NCBI GenBank assembly: GCA_013361095.1
Contig: JAATWA010000001.1
Coordinates: 3,503,001 to 3,567,000 of the forward strand
DNA from: Pseudanabaena biceps
GTDB taxonomy: Bacteria > Cyanobacteriota > Cyanobacteriia > Pseudanabaenales > Pseudanabaenaceae
Length of the DNA: 64,000 nucleotides
Direction: 5' to 3'
How positions within the stretch are numbered: position 1 is the stretch's first letter; each line of letters begins with the position of its first letter. Made by a program: the position numbers and the translations under genes. Of this stretch, positions 32,764-41,708 are shown piece by piece. Under the pieces are notes generated by a model that ran no database searches, was not told the origin of the DNA, and worked only from the letters and a program-made list of their open reading frames with translations.

Positions 32764-34136
32764 GCGATATTTTTTTCATCAGGTAGCCACTTTAAAAAGG
32801 GCAAAGGTAGGAGGCTAGTCACATTGGCAATCAATACCAATAACCACAGATTATCAAAATTGGACTCAGTGACACCCAATAGATAGGTCAAGCCTGCACC
32901 GAGTTGAAATGAACATAGCGCCGAAATATTCAACACCGACATTAACAAAGCAAAAAGAGTTGCCTCAATCCCTTCAGGGCAGAGTCTAGCCGCGAGAACA
33001 AGCACAGGCATAAACGCAATTCTTCCCGCCACAGTCAAGATCAAGCTATCTCCAAGACTAAACCAGCGATCATCAATTCCTAGCGATCGGTTGACATGGG
33101 TAACTAGCAATAAACTAGTCAGTCCTAACGCCGTGGAAATGATCGTTGTCCATAGAAAAATCGTGCGGGTCGGTACGCCTTTAAAAAATCGCTGAAATAG
33201 CCATACGCCAATTAATCCTGCCCAACTGGCAAAAAAACGCACTGTTCCTAAAAATTCTGGATTGAACTTTAACTCATTGGTTGTGAAGTAGAAAAAAGCA
33301 GTATCAGCGCTAGGGGTAGCTTGCCACAAGAACAAAAAGACCGCAGGCATCAAAATTGCCTTATTGGTAAAAGCTTGCTTTAGCTGAATGAAGTTGAACC
33401 TCAGTGACATCCAGACTTGGGAATTCCGCGATAAATTAGCAGGAATAACAGAGGTTGCTTCGCTCAGATCTTTACTAGGATCGGGTTGGACAATAAAAAT
33501 TGTAGACATGGGTGGATCGGCGATCGCAAAAGCGGCAATACCCACTAAAAGCGGTAAAAAAGCCGTAATTTCAAATACTAACTTCGCGCCAAAATGTTCT
33601 AATAAATAGCCACTTAAATAGGCTGAGATAATAGCTCCAATCGAAGAAGCAATCCAACTAAAGGACTGCAAAGAGCCAGCATCACCCTCTGGCTCAAGGC
33701 GAGCGCGTTGGACAATCAGCGCATCGGTAATCGCATCAGAAAAAGCTAAAGACAGTGACCCGATCGCAATCATGGCGATCGCCCAAAAAGGATTGGCGAC
33801 CCATGTTCCCATGCTCGTCCATGCAAAAATACCTAACACGCTGGACAGCAATAGGTAAGGGCGGCGGCGATAACCAAATACAGGAAATCCATCAGAAATT
33901 AGACCGTACAGAGGTTTAATAGTCCAAGGCAACATGGTTATCCCCACCATTGATGCAACTTCCGCAGGGCTTAGCCCTAGATCATCTTTGAGGAAGAAGC
34001 TAACGGCAAGTTGGGAGATTGCCATTGCACCCTGTACAAAATAAATAACTGCGATCGCTCCTAGCTCTGGGTCAAACGAGCGTTCTCGTATGCTTTTGAG
34101 CCAGTCTGATTGAATTAGCACGATAAGATTGCCCAA
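32754..34136 (-). CDS. BT1/FBT-family (folate-biopterin) major facilitator transporter
   Basis: A 460-aa protein with twelve predicted helices. DDLGLSPAEVASMVGITMLPWTIKPLYGLISDGFPVFGYRRRPYLL is the pattern of the BT1 folate/biopterin transporter family, which in cyanobacteria and plastids includes folate carriers (Synechocystis Slr0642). Substrate assignment is by family only. It is upstream of, and overlaps, a VOC gene. Confidence 0.8.
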   Translation of the reverse strand: MGNLIVLIQSDWLKSIRERSFDPELGAIAVIYFVQGAMAISQLAVSFFLKDDLGLSPAEVASMVGITMLPWTIKPLYGLISDGFPVFGYRRRPYLLLSSVLGIFAWTSMGTWVANPFWAIAMIAIGSLSLAFSDAITDALIVQRARLEPEGDAGSLQSFSWIASSIGAIISAYLSGYLLEHFGAKLVFEITAFLPLLVGIAAFAIADPPMSTIFIVQPDPSKDLSEATSVIPANLSRNSQVWMSLRFNFIQLKQAFTNKAILMPAVFLFLWQATPSADTAFFYFTTNELKFNPEFLGTVRFFASWAGLIGVWLFQRFFKGVPTRTIFLWTTIISTALGLTSLLLVTHVNRSLGIDDRWFSLGDSLILTVAGRIAFMPVLVLAARLCPEGIEATLFALLMSVLNISALCSFQLGAGLTYLLGVTESNFDNLWLLVLIANVTSLLPLPFLKWLPDEKNIAWK

Positions 34137-34447
34137 GTATTAAGAAATTTTAATTTACTTACCATAATTATATTAGTTGTTATATGGCTGTAGCCAGCCA
34201 AGTCAGGACATAAAACCCAAGAGAGAGTTGCGGCGCAACTCTCTCTTGGGTTTTACAGCGCTTTGCGCTGTATAGAAACTTTTTGTAAGTTAAAGTAGTC
34301 ATCTAAATGCACGGAGAAAACAAAAACCTTAAAAGCAAAGTAAGCTGTCATAACGTTCTTACACTTACCTTTTAGCATCTATTCGGGATTATCTCCTACC
34401 GTAGACAATTTAAACTATTCTATAGACCAAAACTTTCGGGGAATTTT
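34137..34447. other. Intergenic region with promoter side of the TPR gene
   Basis: A 310-bp divergent gap. It contains the perfect palindrome at 34213-34255, a small ACAGCGCTTTGCGCTGT hairpin just after it, and AT-rich DNA before the TPR gene. No gene is seen. Confidence 0.5.
34213..34255. repeat. 20-bp perfect palindrome, AAAACCCAAGAGAGAGTTGC family
   Basis: Arms 34213-34232 and 34236-34255 with loop GGC. The outer AAAACCCAAGA word is shared with palindromes at 41.5 and 55.0 kb. It lies in a divergent intergenic region, so it is not at a gene end. Confidence 0.8.
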
Positions 34448-35341
34448 ATGAACCGTCCTTTGAAAATCGGATCTGCTTCCATCGCATCAGTGCTAGCCGC
34501 TACCCTGCTGTCGCTTACGACAGTCATGCCTAGCTGGGCTGCCGATCCATTTCGTACTAGTAACCCCAGAGCGATCGGTAGCGAAACTCAAAAAGCCTTT
34601 GAATTAATGTTCAAAGAAGGAGATTACACGGCGGCTGTAAAACAGTTGGATGTGGCAATCCGCACCGAAGCTAATGAGCCTTTATTATTTGCCTTAAGAG
34701 CTTCGACTTTTTATGCAAGTGGAGACTTCTTGGGAATGCAGGTGGCTGGTAAACGAGTTCGAGCTAATGCTGAGGCACTCAAAGGCAAAGACAACCTTCG
34801 AGCCTATGTATACCTTGCGGCTAGTGATCTGATCGAAGCGGGATATATCGTCAAAGCTGAAGGGCTATCCAGTGCGCCTAAAGCTTTGCCACTAGTCCAA
34901 AATGTGTTTGACAACATCAAAAAAGCACAGGATATCGATGCTAATGATCCTGAGCTGAACTTGATTAAAGGCTATATTGATATGCTGATTGCCTCAGTGT
35001 TGCCCCTCTCCGATCTAGAAACAGCTTTGGTGAGTCTCAAGCAATATGCTGCCCCAGACTATCTCAAATGGCGCGGTATTGCCTTAGCCTATCGTGACGC
35101 TAGACGACCAGATTTAGCTTTGGATGCCGTAAATAAAGCCATCCAGTCTGCCCCCAACAATCCTGAGTTAAATTATCTCAAGGGACAAATCCTATGGATG
35201 CAAGGTGGCAACAATCTGCCTAACGCTAAAAAGGAATTTGAACTGGCGCTGAAAAAATCTAAACAGATGAATCCTAGCTTGCTGACGGAGATTCGTGAGC
35301 AATGCCGCAACCTATCAGGCGGAGTCAAATGCGCTGAATAA
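34448..35341 (+). CDS. Exported TPR protein (Sll0314-like)
   Basis: A 297-aa protein with a signal peptide (hydrophobic at 10-30, cleavage after SWA-A near 32) and tetratricopeptide-like helical repeats: AFELMFKEGDYTAAVKQLDVAI (about 50-71), EPLLFALRASTFYASGDFLGM, YLKWRGIALAYRDARRPDLALDAVNKAIQSAPNNPELNYLKGQILW (about 197-245). It fits the cyanobacterial Sll0314/Alr1548 family of TPR proteins by memory. The role is unknown, probably protein-protein contacts in periplasm or lumen. A short hairpin follows the stop. Confidence 0.7.
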   Translation: MNRPLKIGSASIASVLAATLLSLTTVMPSWAADPFRTSNPRAIGSETQKAFELMFKEGDYTAAVKQLDVAIRTEANEPLLFALRASTFYASGDFLGMQVAGKRVRANAEALKGKDNLRAYVYLAASDLIEAGYIVKAEGLSSAPKALPLVQNVFDNIKKAQDIDANDPELNLIKGYIDMLIASVLPLSDLETALVSLKQYAAPDYLKWRGIALAYRDARRPDLALDAVNKAIQSAPNNPELNYLKGQILWMQGGNNLPNAKKEFELALKKSKQMNPSLLTEIREQCRNLSGGVKCAE

Positions 35342-35356
35342 TCAGTGCTGCATAAT

Positions 35357-35389
35357 CTAAAAAGGGAACGCTAAGCGTTCCCTTTTTAG
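35357..35389 (+). terminator. Terminator hairpin after the TPR gene
   Basis: A 15-bp perfect stem (AAAAAGGGAACGC, loop TAA) followed by TTTTTAG, 15 bp after the stop codon. Confidence 0.85.
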
Positions 35390-35415
35390 TAACGATGGAC
35401 GGTACGAAGCGCTAA

Positions 35416-35523
35416 AGCAATCCTAAATGAGTTGTGAGAGGCTTCGACTTCGCTCAGCCAACGATATACGTTGGCTGAGCGAAGTCGAAGCCCTATTTTT
35501 CTCATAAATGATTTAGGACTGCT
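35416..35523. repeat. Composite palindrome: outer arms around GGCTTCGACTTCGCTCAGCC hairpin
   Basis: Outer AGCAATCCTAAAT (35416-35428) pairs with ATTTAGGACTGCT (35511-35523) with one mismatch. Inside, 35440-35463 and 35469-35492 make a 24-bp perfect stem with loop ATATA. A divergent copy of this inner hairpin at 48.37/49.31 kb is split by an IS5 element. Confidence 0.8.
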
Positions 35524-35543
35524 ATACCAGACAATTGGTACTA

Positions 35544-35586
35544 CCCAAATTGATGCCGCCCGCTAAGCGGGCGGCATCAATCTGGG
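35544..35586. repeat. 20-bp palindrome with GCCGCCCGC core
   Basis: CCCAAATTGATGCCGCCCGC, loop TAA, and a complementary arm with one mismatch. It lies about 85 bp before the HAD phosphatase start, so it is upstream and not a terminator for that gene. Confidence 0.75.
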
Positions 35587-35670
35587 TTTGGTTTATGACT
35601 ATGCTGAGTTACTTATTTGGCTATACACTATTTGCCAATTGGTCAACCAAATGTAGAAACAAAAAAACTC

Positions 35671-36507
35671 ATGGCGCAAGATATTAAGCTGGTGGTAGTG
35701 GATATTGATGGCACGATTAGCGGCGATGCGAACCAAGTAAATGAGTCCGTTAAACAAGCGATCGCATCGGCTAAGGCTAAGGGTGTCAAAGTCGCGATCG
35801 CCACGGGAAGGATGTATCGCTCGGCAGTACGTTTTCATGAACTAATTGGCTCCGATCTGCCTTTGATTTCCTATCAGGGAGCCTTGATTAAAGATCCTCG
35901 CACCGAAGAAATCGTCGGACATTGGCCAGTGGATATTGAGCAAGCCTTGTCTCTATTGGATGACTTAGGAGATTTTGCGACTAATGACCAGCTTTCTGTT
36001 CATATTTATGTCAATGATCAACTATATGTACGGAAGATGACCGCAGCGACCGCTATTTATGCGGAGCGATCTAAGGTCGAAGTAAACGTGGTTGGTGATT
36101 TGCGAGAATTTTTGACTAGTAAAAATACGGAGATGCCACCAACTAAGATTTTAGCTTTGAGCGATACTGCGGAATTAGTCACAGAAATGCTGCGGGTATT
36201 TAAGGGACGATATACGCCCCAACAGCTCTATTTAACTAAATCAGTGGCGACTTTTTTTGAGGCAACTAATCCGATCGCTAATAAAGGAACTGCGGTTAAG
36301 CACTTAGCTGAAAATATTTTAGGTTTCAACCGATCGCAGGTTTTGGCGATCGGCGATAACTTTAATGATCTAGAGATGATCGAGTATGCGGGTATCGGTG
36401 TGGTGATGGGCAATGGAGCTGAGGGGCTAAAGCCTCTTGGTGATTGGGTTGCCCCCAGTGTCGAAGAGGATGGCGTAGCCATAGCGATCGAGAAGTTTGT
36501 TTTATAG
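35671..36507 (+). CDS. Cof-type HAD-IIB phosphatase
   Basis: A 278-aa HAD hydrolase. Motif I is VVVDIDGTI (nucleophile Asp near residue 10), motif II is IATGRM, and motif IV is VLAIGDNFNDLEMIEYAG with the two acidic metal ligands, separated by a Cof-type cap domain. Substrates of this group are small phosphates such as sugar phosphates or pyridoxal phosphate. I chose ATG 35671 (MAQDIKLVV...) because the fold begins there; an upstream in-frame TTG would add 18 unconserved residues. Confidence 0.85.
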   Translation: MAQDIKLVVVDIDGTISGDANQVNESVKQAIASAKAKGVKVAIATGRMYRSAVRFHELIGSDLPLISYQGALIKDPRTEEIVGHWPVDIEQALSLLDDLGDFATNDQLSVHIYVNDQLYVRKMTAATAIYAERSKVEVNVVGDLREFLTSKNTEMPPTKILALSDTAELVTEMLRVFKGRYTPQQLYLTKSVATFFEATNPIANKGTAVKHLAENILGFNRSQVLAIGDNFNDLEMIEYAGIGVVMGNGAEGLKPLGDWVAPSVEEDGVAIAIEKFVL

Positions 36508-36522
36508 CAAAGCAAGCTGGGT

Positions 36523-36557
36523 TTATGAATGGCGGCGCGATGCGCCGCCATTCATAA
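36523..36557. repeat. 16-bp palindrome, GGCGGCGC core
   Basis: TTATGAATGGCGGCGC, loop GAT, and its complement, flanked by CTGGGTTT/CTGGGTTTT. It lies 16 bp after the HAD gene stop and is a possible terminator. Confidence 0.75.
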
Positions 36558-36598
36558 TCTGGGTTTTGGTCTGTACTAGCCAAATCTAGCTTTGCTAC

Positions 36599-36777
36599 AT
36601 AAATCAAAGGTGGTGCTTTGCGCCCAGCAATTCTCATAATGGAACCAATTTTGGGGTTTTCAGCGCCGAAGGCGCTGAAAACCCCAAAATTGGTTTTGTG
36701 AAAGCCAGTCTTAGGCTGGCTTTCACAAAACCAATTTTTATAATGAGAATTGCTGCTTTGCACCACCTTTGATTTAT
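36599..36777. repeat. 180-bp composite cloverleaf-like palindrome
   Basis: Outer stem 36599-36615 with 36761-36777 (17 bp perfect, ATAAATCAAAGGTGGTG). Second stem CAGCAATTCTCAT (36625-36637) with 36743-36755. Inside are a 25-bp perfect hairpin (36643-36667 with 36671-36695, loop GAA) and an 18-bp hairpin around GAAAGCCAG..CTGGCTTTC (36694-36730). A second copy without the outermost stem is at 62904-63032. Confidence 0.88.
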
Positions 36778-36813
36778 AAGTTTGTCTGCAAATTATAATA
36801 ATGACTATATTTC

Positions 36814-39666
36814 GTGGAGATGTCGGTGAAGCGTAACTTTATGCTTTCTTTTTTGAGTCGAGGACTAGCCGCAGCGATCGCCGCTGTGATGTTAGGCAAT
36901 CTTTCCTTTAATTTGCCAGTCGGCTTGTCTGCATTATTTTCGGAAAGCCAAGCCTATGCTGCTCAACCCCATTTAGTCGCTAAAGGCGATGTCAATAACC
37001 TATCGCCTGATTCGCTGACAGGGAATGTCGTTAAAACGGTTTTAGACAATGGCTTAACGGTTTTAACTAAGCAAGTGAATACGGCTCCTGTAGTTAGCGT
37101 ACAGATGTGGTATCGAGTTGGTTCTCAAAATGAAAAACAGGGAATTACAGGCATTTCCCATCAACTTGAACATTTGATGTTTAAGGGAACAAAGAATCGT
37201 CCAATCCAGTTTGGGCGCTTGTTTAGCGCTTTGGGCAGTAACTCCAATGCTTTTACAAGTTATGACATGACTGCTTACTATGGAACCGTCGGCAGCGACA
37301 AACTAGAAGCGATGTTGCAACTAGAAGCTGATCGCATGGTCAATACAGTCGCGGGTGAAAAAGAACTCAAAAGTGAGCGTACTGTCGTTTTATCAGAACT
37401 GGATGGCGGCAACAATAGTCCTGGCACCAGACTCTATCGCCAAATCATGTTGGCAGCCTATCCTGATAGTCCCTACGGTTGGCCAGTGATTGGCTACCGC
37501 CCCGATGTCGAGAACTACACGGTTGAAGATGTTCAAAATTATTACCGTACTTTCTATCGTCCTGATAATGCCACCTTAGTAATTGTCGGTAACTTTGAGA
37601 CAGAAGCTACTCTCAGCATGGTGCGTAAAATTTATGACGCGATCGCTGCACCAGCAAAACCAAAACTGTTAATCACTGAAGAAAAACAACAGGCTAAGCC
37701 TAAACCACCTGCTGCGGCAACTTCACGGGAACCGATTGTGTTGAAGGAACCAGGGAGCTTGCCATTTTTGCAGGTGGTTTATCCGAATTTACCTAAGACC
37801 GATGATCCTGACGTAGCCGCGATCGATGTGATGGATAACATCCTTTCTTCGGGAAGAAGTTCACGATTCTATCAAGCTCTAGTGGAGACGGGTTTAGCTA
37901 GTAGCGCTGGTGGTAGTGCATCTTCGATGATGGGGACTGGTTGGTATTCTCTAAATGCGACTCCGACCGCAGGAAAGTCTCTAGAAGATTTAGATCGCCT
38001 ATTGCTAGCGGAAATTAAGAAATTGCAAACTGAGCCGATCGCACCCAAAGAGATAGAACGGGCTAAAACCAGTATTCGAGCTAGCTATATTCTCGGTAAT
38101 CGCGATATTAATTCTCAAGCGATTCAGATTGGCTACAACCAAACTGTGGCTAAAGACTATCGCTATAGCGATCGCTACTTACAAGCAATGGAGAAAGTTA
38201 CTACGGCTGATGTTCAGCGGGTTGCCAATAAATATTTGCAAAGCGATCGCCGCGTAGTTGGCTATTTTGAGCCATCAGTGATCACCGCTGGCGCAGGCAC
38301 TACTCCTAGCAATGCCCATTCTTCGGAAGCATTTCAAACCAGTACGCCTGTCAACCCTGCGGAAGTCGCCAAGTACCTACCTGAAAGCGCTCTAGTTGCC
38401 AAATCAGGAGTACCACCTGCGGTGCAGCCTGACAAGTTCACGCTGTCCAATGGAGTTAAGGTTTTGCTATTGCGCGATCGCAGTACGCCAACCGTAACTT
38501 TAGTGGGTGAACTTAATGCAGGATCAGGTTTTGATACAGTTAGCAAAGCTGGCTTGGCAGGAATTACCGCGCAAAATCTCACCAATGGCACCACCTCCAA
38601 AGATGCACTTACCCTAGCGTCAAGGCTCGAAAATCTTGGTGCTAGTTTGGGATTTTCCGCAGGGCGCGAAAGTGTAAGCATTTCAGGGATTTCGATGTCT
38701 AAGGATCTGCCTGTGGTGATTGATCAGTTGGCTGACCTATTGCAAAATGCCACTTTCCCCGCCAAAGAATTTGATCTCAATCTCCAACGCAATCTGCTTT
38801 CCTTAAAATCAGAACTGGATAATCCGAGTTCATTGGTAAGACGTATTTTTCAATCTACGCTCTATCCTGATGGACATCCATTTAAGGCAATGCGAACTGA
38901 AGAATCTCTTAAATCCATCAATCGCGAAGATCTAATTAAGTTCTACAAGACCTATTACCGTCCTGATAGCACGACATTGACATTAATGGGAGATTTTGAT
39001 CCTGTAGTTGTTCAAAAACTGCTCGAAGAGAAACTTGGCAAATGGCAAGCTACTGGTAAAGCGCCAAAATTCAATTTCCCGAAAGTTGCTAATCTTACTG
39101 CTACCAATGAGAAGCAAGCCACATTGGCGGGCAAAACTCAAGCTGTGACATTGATGGGACATCCTAGTATTTCCCGTTTTGATCCTCAGTATTACCCTGC
39201 TTTGCTGCTCAATCAAGTTTTAGGTGGTGACACTTTAGCGAGTCGACTTGGTTCCGAAATACGCGATCGCTTGGGTTTGACTTACGGTATTTACAGCTAC
39301 TTCCAAGCTGGTAGACCACCACAGGGTTCTTTCATCATTCAGATGCAGACCAGTGGCAAAGATACCGAAAAAGCGATCGCGGCGACGGTGGCTTTGCTCA
39401 GGGATGTGCGAGATAAGGGAATCACAAAAGCTGAATTTGAAGTTGCTAAAAAGAGTTTAATCAACAATTTTTCAACTGAGTTTGCTGACCCTGATAATAT
39501 TGCTGGTTCTCTGCTCAGTGATGAAGTCTATGGTTTCCCCGTTGGCGACTTTTATAAGTTCCCTCAGAGGGTTCAATCTGTTACACTCGACCAGGTAAAT
39601 CAAGCGGCAAAAACCTTGCTCCAGCCTGATAATTTGCTGATCGTATCAGTTGTCCCTAAACCTTAA
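36814..39666 (+). CDS. Fused two-domain M16 zinc peptidase
   Basis: A 950-aa protein with an N-terminal signal or anchor (hydrophobic at about 10-45, cleavage near AYA). The first M16 domain has the inverted zinc motif HQLEH (116-120) and the downstream Glu segment KSERTVVLSELDGG. The second half is another M16 pair in which the zinc site is replaced (KAGLAGITAQNLTNGTT), so it is the catalytically inactive partner. Many bacteria encode these halves as two genes, and here they are fused. It should degrade peptides in the periplasm. The start could be GTG 36814 or ATG 36820. Confidence 0.88.
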   Translation: MEMSVKRNFMLSFLSRGLAAAIAAVMLGNLSFNLPVGLSALFSESQAYAAQPHLVAKGDVNNLSPDSLTGNVVKTVLDNGLTVLTKQVNTAPVVSVQMWYRVGSQNEKQGITGISHQLEHLMFKGTKNRPIQFGRLFSALGSNSNAFTSYDMTAYYGTVGSDKLEAMLQLEADRMVNTVAGEKELKSERTVVLSELDGGNNSPGTRLYRQIMLAAYPDSPYGWPVIGYRPDVENYTVEDVQNYYRTFYRPDNATLVIVGNFETEATLSMVRKIYDAIAAPAKPKLLITEEKQQAKPKPPAAATSREPIVLKEPGSLPFLQVVYPNLPKTDDPDVAAIDVMDNILSSGRSSRFYQALVETGLASSAGGSASSMMGTGWYSLNATPTAGKSLEDLDRLLLAEIKKLQTEPIAPKEIERAKTSIRASYILGNRDINSQAIQIGYNQTVAKDYRYSDRYLQAMEKVTTADVQRVANKYLQSDRRVVGYFEPSVITAGAGTTPSNAHSSEAFQTSTPVNPAEVAKYLPESALVAKSGVPPAVQPDKFTLSNGVKVLLLRDRSTPTVTLVGELNAGSGFDTVSKAGLAGITAQNLTNGTTSKDALTLASRLENLGASLGFSAGRESVSISGISMSKDLPVVIDQLADLLQNATFPAKEFDLNLQRNLLSLKSELDNPSSLVRRIFQSTLYPDGHPFKAMRTEESLKSINREDLIKFYKTYYRPDSTTLTLMGDFDPVVVQKLLEEKLGKWQATGKAPKFNFPKVANLTATNEKQATLAGKTQAVTLMGHPSISRFDPQYYPALLLNQVLGGDTLASRLGSEIRDRLGLTYGIYSYFQAGRPPQGSFIIQMQTSGKDTEKAIAATVALLRDVRDKGITKAEFEVAKKSLINNFSTEFADPDNIAGSLLSDEVYGFPVGDFYKFPQRVQSVTLDQVNQAAKTLLQPDNLLIVSVVPKP

Positions 39667-39682
39667 ATCTAATAGACTAATT

Positions 39683-39724
39683 AACAAAAAAAGAGGCGAC
39701 GCAAAGTGTCGCCTCTTTTTTGTT
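39683..39724 (+). terminator. Terminator hairpin after the M16 peptidase gene
   Basis: AAAAAAAGAGGCGAC pairs with GTCGCCTCTTTTTTT over 18 bp with a GCAAAGT loop, 17 bp after the stop. Confidence 0.85.
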
Positions 39725-39794
39725 TTTAGAAATTTTCGAGTGAACAAAGCCTCACAACTATTTTTGTGATATTTTTGCTAAATTTATTAAACAA

Positions 39795-39849
39795 AACCTT
39801 CAAAAGATAAGTGGCGGTGCTTTGCGCCGCCACTTATCTTTTGAAGGTT
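39795..39849. repeat. 26-bp palindrome, AAGATAAGTGGCGG family
   Basis: AACCTTCAAAAGATAAGTGG followed by CGG(T)GC, loop TTT, and its complement with one G-T wobble. The middle AAAAGATAAGTGGCGG repeats that of 22979-23021. It is followed by AACAAGGGGCTTAAGCCCCTTG (39851-39876), a word also at 51053 and, degenerate, at 23940. Confidence 0.8.
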
Positions 39850-39924
39850 AGAACAAGGGGCTTAAGCCCCTTGCCTGTGAAACACTCAAATGTAAAGCGC
39901 TGTATATGATCGTCTAAATTTTTG

Positions 39925-39965
39925 ACAAAATTGCATATTCACCAAAGGTGAATATGCAATTTTGT
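39925..39965. repeat. 19-bp perfect hairpin upstream of crtH
   Basis: ACAAAATTGCATATTCACC with loop AAA and a perfect complementary arm, ending 52 bp before the crtH start. Its position upstream of a gene argues against a simple terminator role. Confidence 0.75.
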
Positions 39966-40016
39966 TTAACGTGGAAAACGCTATAGTAAATACAGATTTT
40001 TGATATAAGAAATGTA

Positions 40017-41528
40017 ATGGTTCAGACACTCGACGCGGATGTAATAATAATTGGCTCAGGGCTGGGTGGGCTGGTCACAGCCACCCAATTAGCGGCAAAA
40101 GGGGCAAGCGTCATTGTACTGGAGCGTTACTTGATTGCAGGAGGCAGTGGTGGCTACTTTGAGCGTAATGGCTACCGCTTTGACGTGGGCGCATCGATGA
40201 TTTTTGGCTTTGGCGATCGCGGCACAACTAATCTCCTCACCCGCGCCTTGGCAGCAGTAAACATGAAAATGGAGACGATCCCCGATCCTGTGCAGATCCA
40301 TTACCATTTGCCGAATAATCTCGAAATCGAGGTACATCGAGATTATGAGCAATTTATTAAAGAATTAGGTGATCGCTTTCCCCATGAGCGTGAGGGAATT
40401 CGTAAGTTTTACGATGAATGTTGGAAGATTTTTAATTGCTTAAATGCGATCGAGTTGCTATCTCTTGAAGAATGGCGCTACCTGATGCGTGTATTTTTTC
40501 AAAATCCATTCGCTTGCTTAGGTTTAGCCGCTTACTTGCCTCAAAATGCAGGAGATATCGCCAAAAAATATATTCGCGATCCTGAGCTGTTGCAATTCAT
40601 CGATATGGAATGCTATTGCTGGTCAGTGGTTCCTGCCGATCGCACACCTGCGATTAATGCAGGGATGGTATTTAGCGATCGCCATTACGGAGGAATTAAC
40701 TATCCTAAAGGCGGCGTTGGCAAGATTGCGGAAATGTTGGCGGAAGGTCTGGATAAGGCTGGCGGAGAGATTCGCTATGGCTCCAGAGTTACGCAGATTA
40801 TTCCTAAATCGAAATCTGGTAAAGGTGCGATCGGCGTAAAGCTGGCGAATGGAGAAGTTCTCCATGCTAAAAAAGTAGTCTCTAATGCGACACGTTGGGA
40901 TACATTTGGGAACTTACTCAAAGATGAACCTTTACCCAATGGCGAAAAGGGATGGCAAGAGCGCTATCAAAAATCTCCTAGTTTTCTGAGTTTACATCTA
41001 GGCGTAAAAGCTGAAGCCATTCCTGCTGATGCGGCTTGCCACCATATTTTGTTGGAAGATTGGGAAGATATGCAAAAGGAGCAGGGTACAATTTTTGTCT
41101 CAATTCCCACATTGCTTGACCCCTCCCTTGCCCCTGAAGGTCATCATATTGTGCATACCTTTACGCCAAGCTGGATTAGTGAATGGGATGGTTTGTCGGC
41201 TTCAGAATATGAACTTAAAAAGGAGGCTGCTGCGAAGAAATTGTGCGATCGCTTATCTATCATTTTCCCTAAACTAGAAGAATGTCTTGACTATCAAGAA
41301 ATTGGCACACCGCGCAGTCACAGACGGTTTCTCGGACGCGCCGATGGAACCTATGGACCGATTCCATCAGGTAAACCTTGGGGTCTTTTAGGGATGCCAT
41401 TTAATCGCACTTCAATCCCTGATCTCTATTGTGTCGGTGATAGCACCTTTCCAGGGCAGGGATTAAATGCTGTTGCCTTCTCTGGTTTTGCCTGTGGACA
41501 TTTAGTTGCTTCAAGTTTAGGACTGTAA
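40017..41528 (+). CDS. crtH: Carotenoid (prolycopene) isomerase CrtH
   Basis: A 503-aa flavoprotein. The dinucleotide motif [26 protein letters not shown] is at about 11-36, followed by [26 protein letters not shown], the pattern of CrtISO/CrtH. The conserved [24 protein letters not shown] and [23 protein letters not shown] near the C-terminus also fit. CrtH isomerises tetra-cis-lycopene to all-trans-lycopene. Monocistronic, with a perfect hairpin at its 3' end. Confidence 0.92.
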   Translation: MVQTLDADVIIIGSGLGGLVTATQLAAKGASVIVLERYLIAGGSGGYFERNGYRFDVGASMIFGFGDRGTTNLLTRALAAVNMKMETIPDPVQIHYHLPNNLEIEVHRDYEQFIKELGDRFPHEREGIRKFYDECWKIFNCLNAIELLSLEEWRYLMRVFFQNPFACLGLAAYLPQNAGDIAKKYIRDPELLQFIDMECYCWSVVPADRTPAINAGMVFSDRHYGGINYPKGGVGKIAEMLAEGLDKAGGEIRYGSRVTQIIPKSKSGKGAIGVKLANGEVLHAKKVVSNATRWDTFGNLLKDEPLPNGEKGWQERYQKSPSFLSLHLGVKAEAIPADAACHHILLEDWEDMQKEQGTIFVSIPTLLDPSLAPEGHHIVHTFTPSWISEWDGLSASEYELKKEAAAKKLCDRLSIIFPKLEECLDYQEIGTPRSHRRFLGRADGTYGPIPSGKPWGLLGMPFNRTSIPDLYCVGDSTFPGQGLNAVAFSGFACGHLVASSLGL

Positions 41529-41581
41529 AACCCAAGAAGCAAGTTGCGGCGCAAAGCGCCGCAACTTGCTTCTTGGGTTTT
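41527..41581. terminator. 26-bp perfect stem hairpin overlapping the crtH stop
   Basis: AAAACCCAAGAAGCAAGTTG then CGGCGC, loop AAA, and an exact complement (41556-41581). It starts within the TAA of crtH. It combines the AAAACCCAAGA outer word with the GTTGCGGCGC core found in other palindromes. Confidence 0.85.
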
Positions 41582-41708
41582 ATGCCTTTGATTTTGCCAA
41601 TGGTTAGCCATAAAGCAAATATATTAGTGCAAACATAAATTGTGTCTTAAAGTTAAGTAGGATCAATAATTAAGTTAAGCATTCGTAAAGAAATAGAAAT
41701 AACGAAGT